Shown piece by piece: positions 5,732 to 5,959 of a stretch of 5,959 nucleotides of DNA; within the stretch, counting starts at the first letter, position 1; the number at the start of each line of letters is the position of its first letter. A program made the translations under genes and the position numbers. The notes under the pieces are model-generated. The model made no database searches, was not told where the DNA came from, and saw only the letters and a program-made list of their open reading frames with translations. The stretch lies in the NCBI GenBank assembly GCA_029857655.1, contig JAOUGR010000138.1, positions 1-5,959 on the forward strand, given 5' to 3'. The stretch comes from Gammaproteobacteria bacterium (GTDB taxonomy: Bacteria > Pseudomonadota > Gammaproteobacteria > Steroidobacterales > Steroidobacteraceae).

Positions 5732-5745
5732 TTGATCCAGGTCAA
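5732..5745 (+). promoter_or_regulatory. FNR/Anr-type operator
   Basis: TTGAT-CCAG-GTCAA matches TTGAT-N4-ATCAA at nine of ten positions. It lies in the 108-bp gap before the cytochrome gene, 48 bp upstream of its start, and is spaced from the TATCAT hexamer as in class II FNR-activated promoters. This predicts induction when oxygen is low. Dnr/Nnr or CRP-family relatives recognise similar boxes, so the exact regulator is inferred. Confidence 0.65.
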
Positions 5746-5766
5746 TCGCTCTTGCGCGGCGAGGCA

Positions 5767-5772
5767 TATCAT
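5767..5772 (+). promoter_or_regulatory. -10 element of the cytochrome promoter
   Basis: TATCAT (five of six to consensus) begins 21 bp after the FNR-like box, placing the box centre near -41. The implied transcript would start near 5779, giving a leader of only about 15 bases that still includes the ribosome binding site. Confidence 0.5.
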
Positions 5773-5779
5773 CAGCCGC

Positions 5780-5788
5780 AGGAGGGAG
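5780..5788 (+). promoter_or_regulatory. ribosome binding site of the cytochrome gene
   Basis: AGGAGGGAG with a five-base spacer to the ATG at 5794; it decides this start. Confidence 0.75.
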
Positions 5789-5793
5789 CAAGA

Positions 5794-5959
5794 ATGGCGC
5801 GCGTGCGGCACGACGACGCAGCGACGCGAGTGAAGTGCGACCAGGCCTTTCCCGCCGGCGTCATTGTCGCGTTTCTGCTGTACTTCGCCACGATCATTCA
5901 CGCGGGCGCAGCGGACAGCGCGCTTTCGGCGACTGACACCGCCTGCCTCGGTTGCCACT
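5794..5959 (+). CDS. exported c-type cytochrome, N-terminal part, cut by window edge
   Basis: Fifty-five codons are visible and the frame is open at the right edge. Residues 1-19 form a charged n-region, about 20-37 are hydrophobic (FPAGVIVAFLLYFATII), and HAGAAD gives a plausible signal peptidase I site near residue 40. Eleven residues later is CLGCH (51-55), a CxxCH motif for covalent haem c attachment, so the protein is predicted to be periplasmic or surface electron-transfer protein. A haem motif this close to the mature N-terminus is common in multihaem cytochromes, but only one motif can be seen and the family cannot be named. The upstream FNR-like promoter and strong ribosome binding site support a real, anaerobically induced gene. 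It is separated from the response-regulator pair by 108 bp and has its own promoter. Confidence 0.82.
   Translation, partial: MARVRHDDAATRVKCDQAFPAGVIVAFLLYFATIIHAGAADSALSATDTACLGCH

Noticed and set aside
1..5959. tRNA, rRNA, CRISPR array, transposase or integrase
   Set aside because: No cloverleaf, rRNA segments, regularly spaced repeats or recombinase motifs were seen; the only repeats are the hppA tails and the intragenic membrane modules.

Overview
The window looks like chromosomal DNA from a GC-rich proteobacterium, most likely a betaproteobacterium with anaerobic or facultative respiration. The reasons are the high-GC coding with strong GC3 bias, a sigma-54 (-24/-12) promoter, an FNR/Anr-type box in front of a c-type cytochrome, a large-form malic enzyme, and vestiges of an H+-translocating pyrophosphatase. 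The genus cannot be read from the sequence.

Left half (1-4190), all intact genes on the minus strand. The first 234 codons of a glutamine-hydrolysing asparagine synthetase run off the left edge. Next is a gene-free gap (704-1046) holding, on the plus strand, the last ~63 codons of a membrane pyrophosphatase gene (hppA) without the rest of the gene. Then comes a 440-aa P-loop protein of the cyclic 2,3-diphosphoglycerate synthetase/COG2403 type. Then a second gap (2370-2540) contains another, shorter and more decayed piece of the same hppA 3' end. Last is a complete 549-aa malic enzyme. The P-loop gene is therefore bracketed by two direct, diverged copies of the hppA terminus, which suggests an old duplication or rearrangement.

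Right half (4191-5959), genes on the plus strand. A 346-bp divergent control region is AT-rich near its right end and carries a well-formed sigma-54 promoter with a possible IHF site upstream. It drives two response-regulator genes 15 bp apart. The first is a bare receiver domain. The second is a receiver followed by an Ala/Pro linker and two near-identical ~32-residue hydrophobic modules, so it looks like a membrane-attached response regulator. No kinase is visible. After them, an FNR-like palindrome with a correctly spaced -10 element precedes the start of an exported c-type cytochrome (signal peptide, then one CxxCH haem motif before the right edge).

How they may work together (inference): the right half reads as a signalling plus anaerobic electron-transfer locus. 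The left half holds central carbon, phosphate and nitrogen metabolism genes (malate decarboxylation, phosphoglycerate/pyrophosphate-related functions, asparagine synthesis) with no demonstrated link between them. The most unusual items are the tandem membrane modules on the response regulator and the duplicated hppA tails flanking the cDPG-synthetase-like gene.
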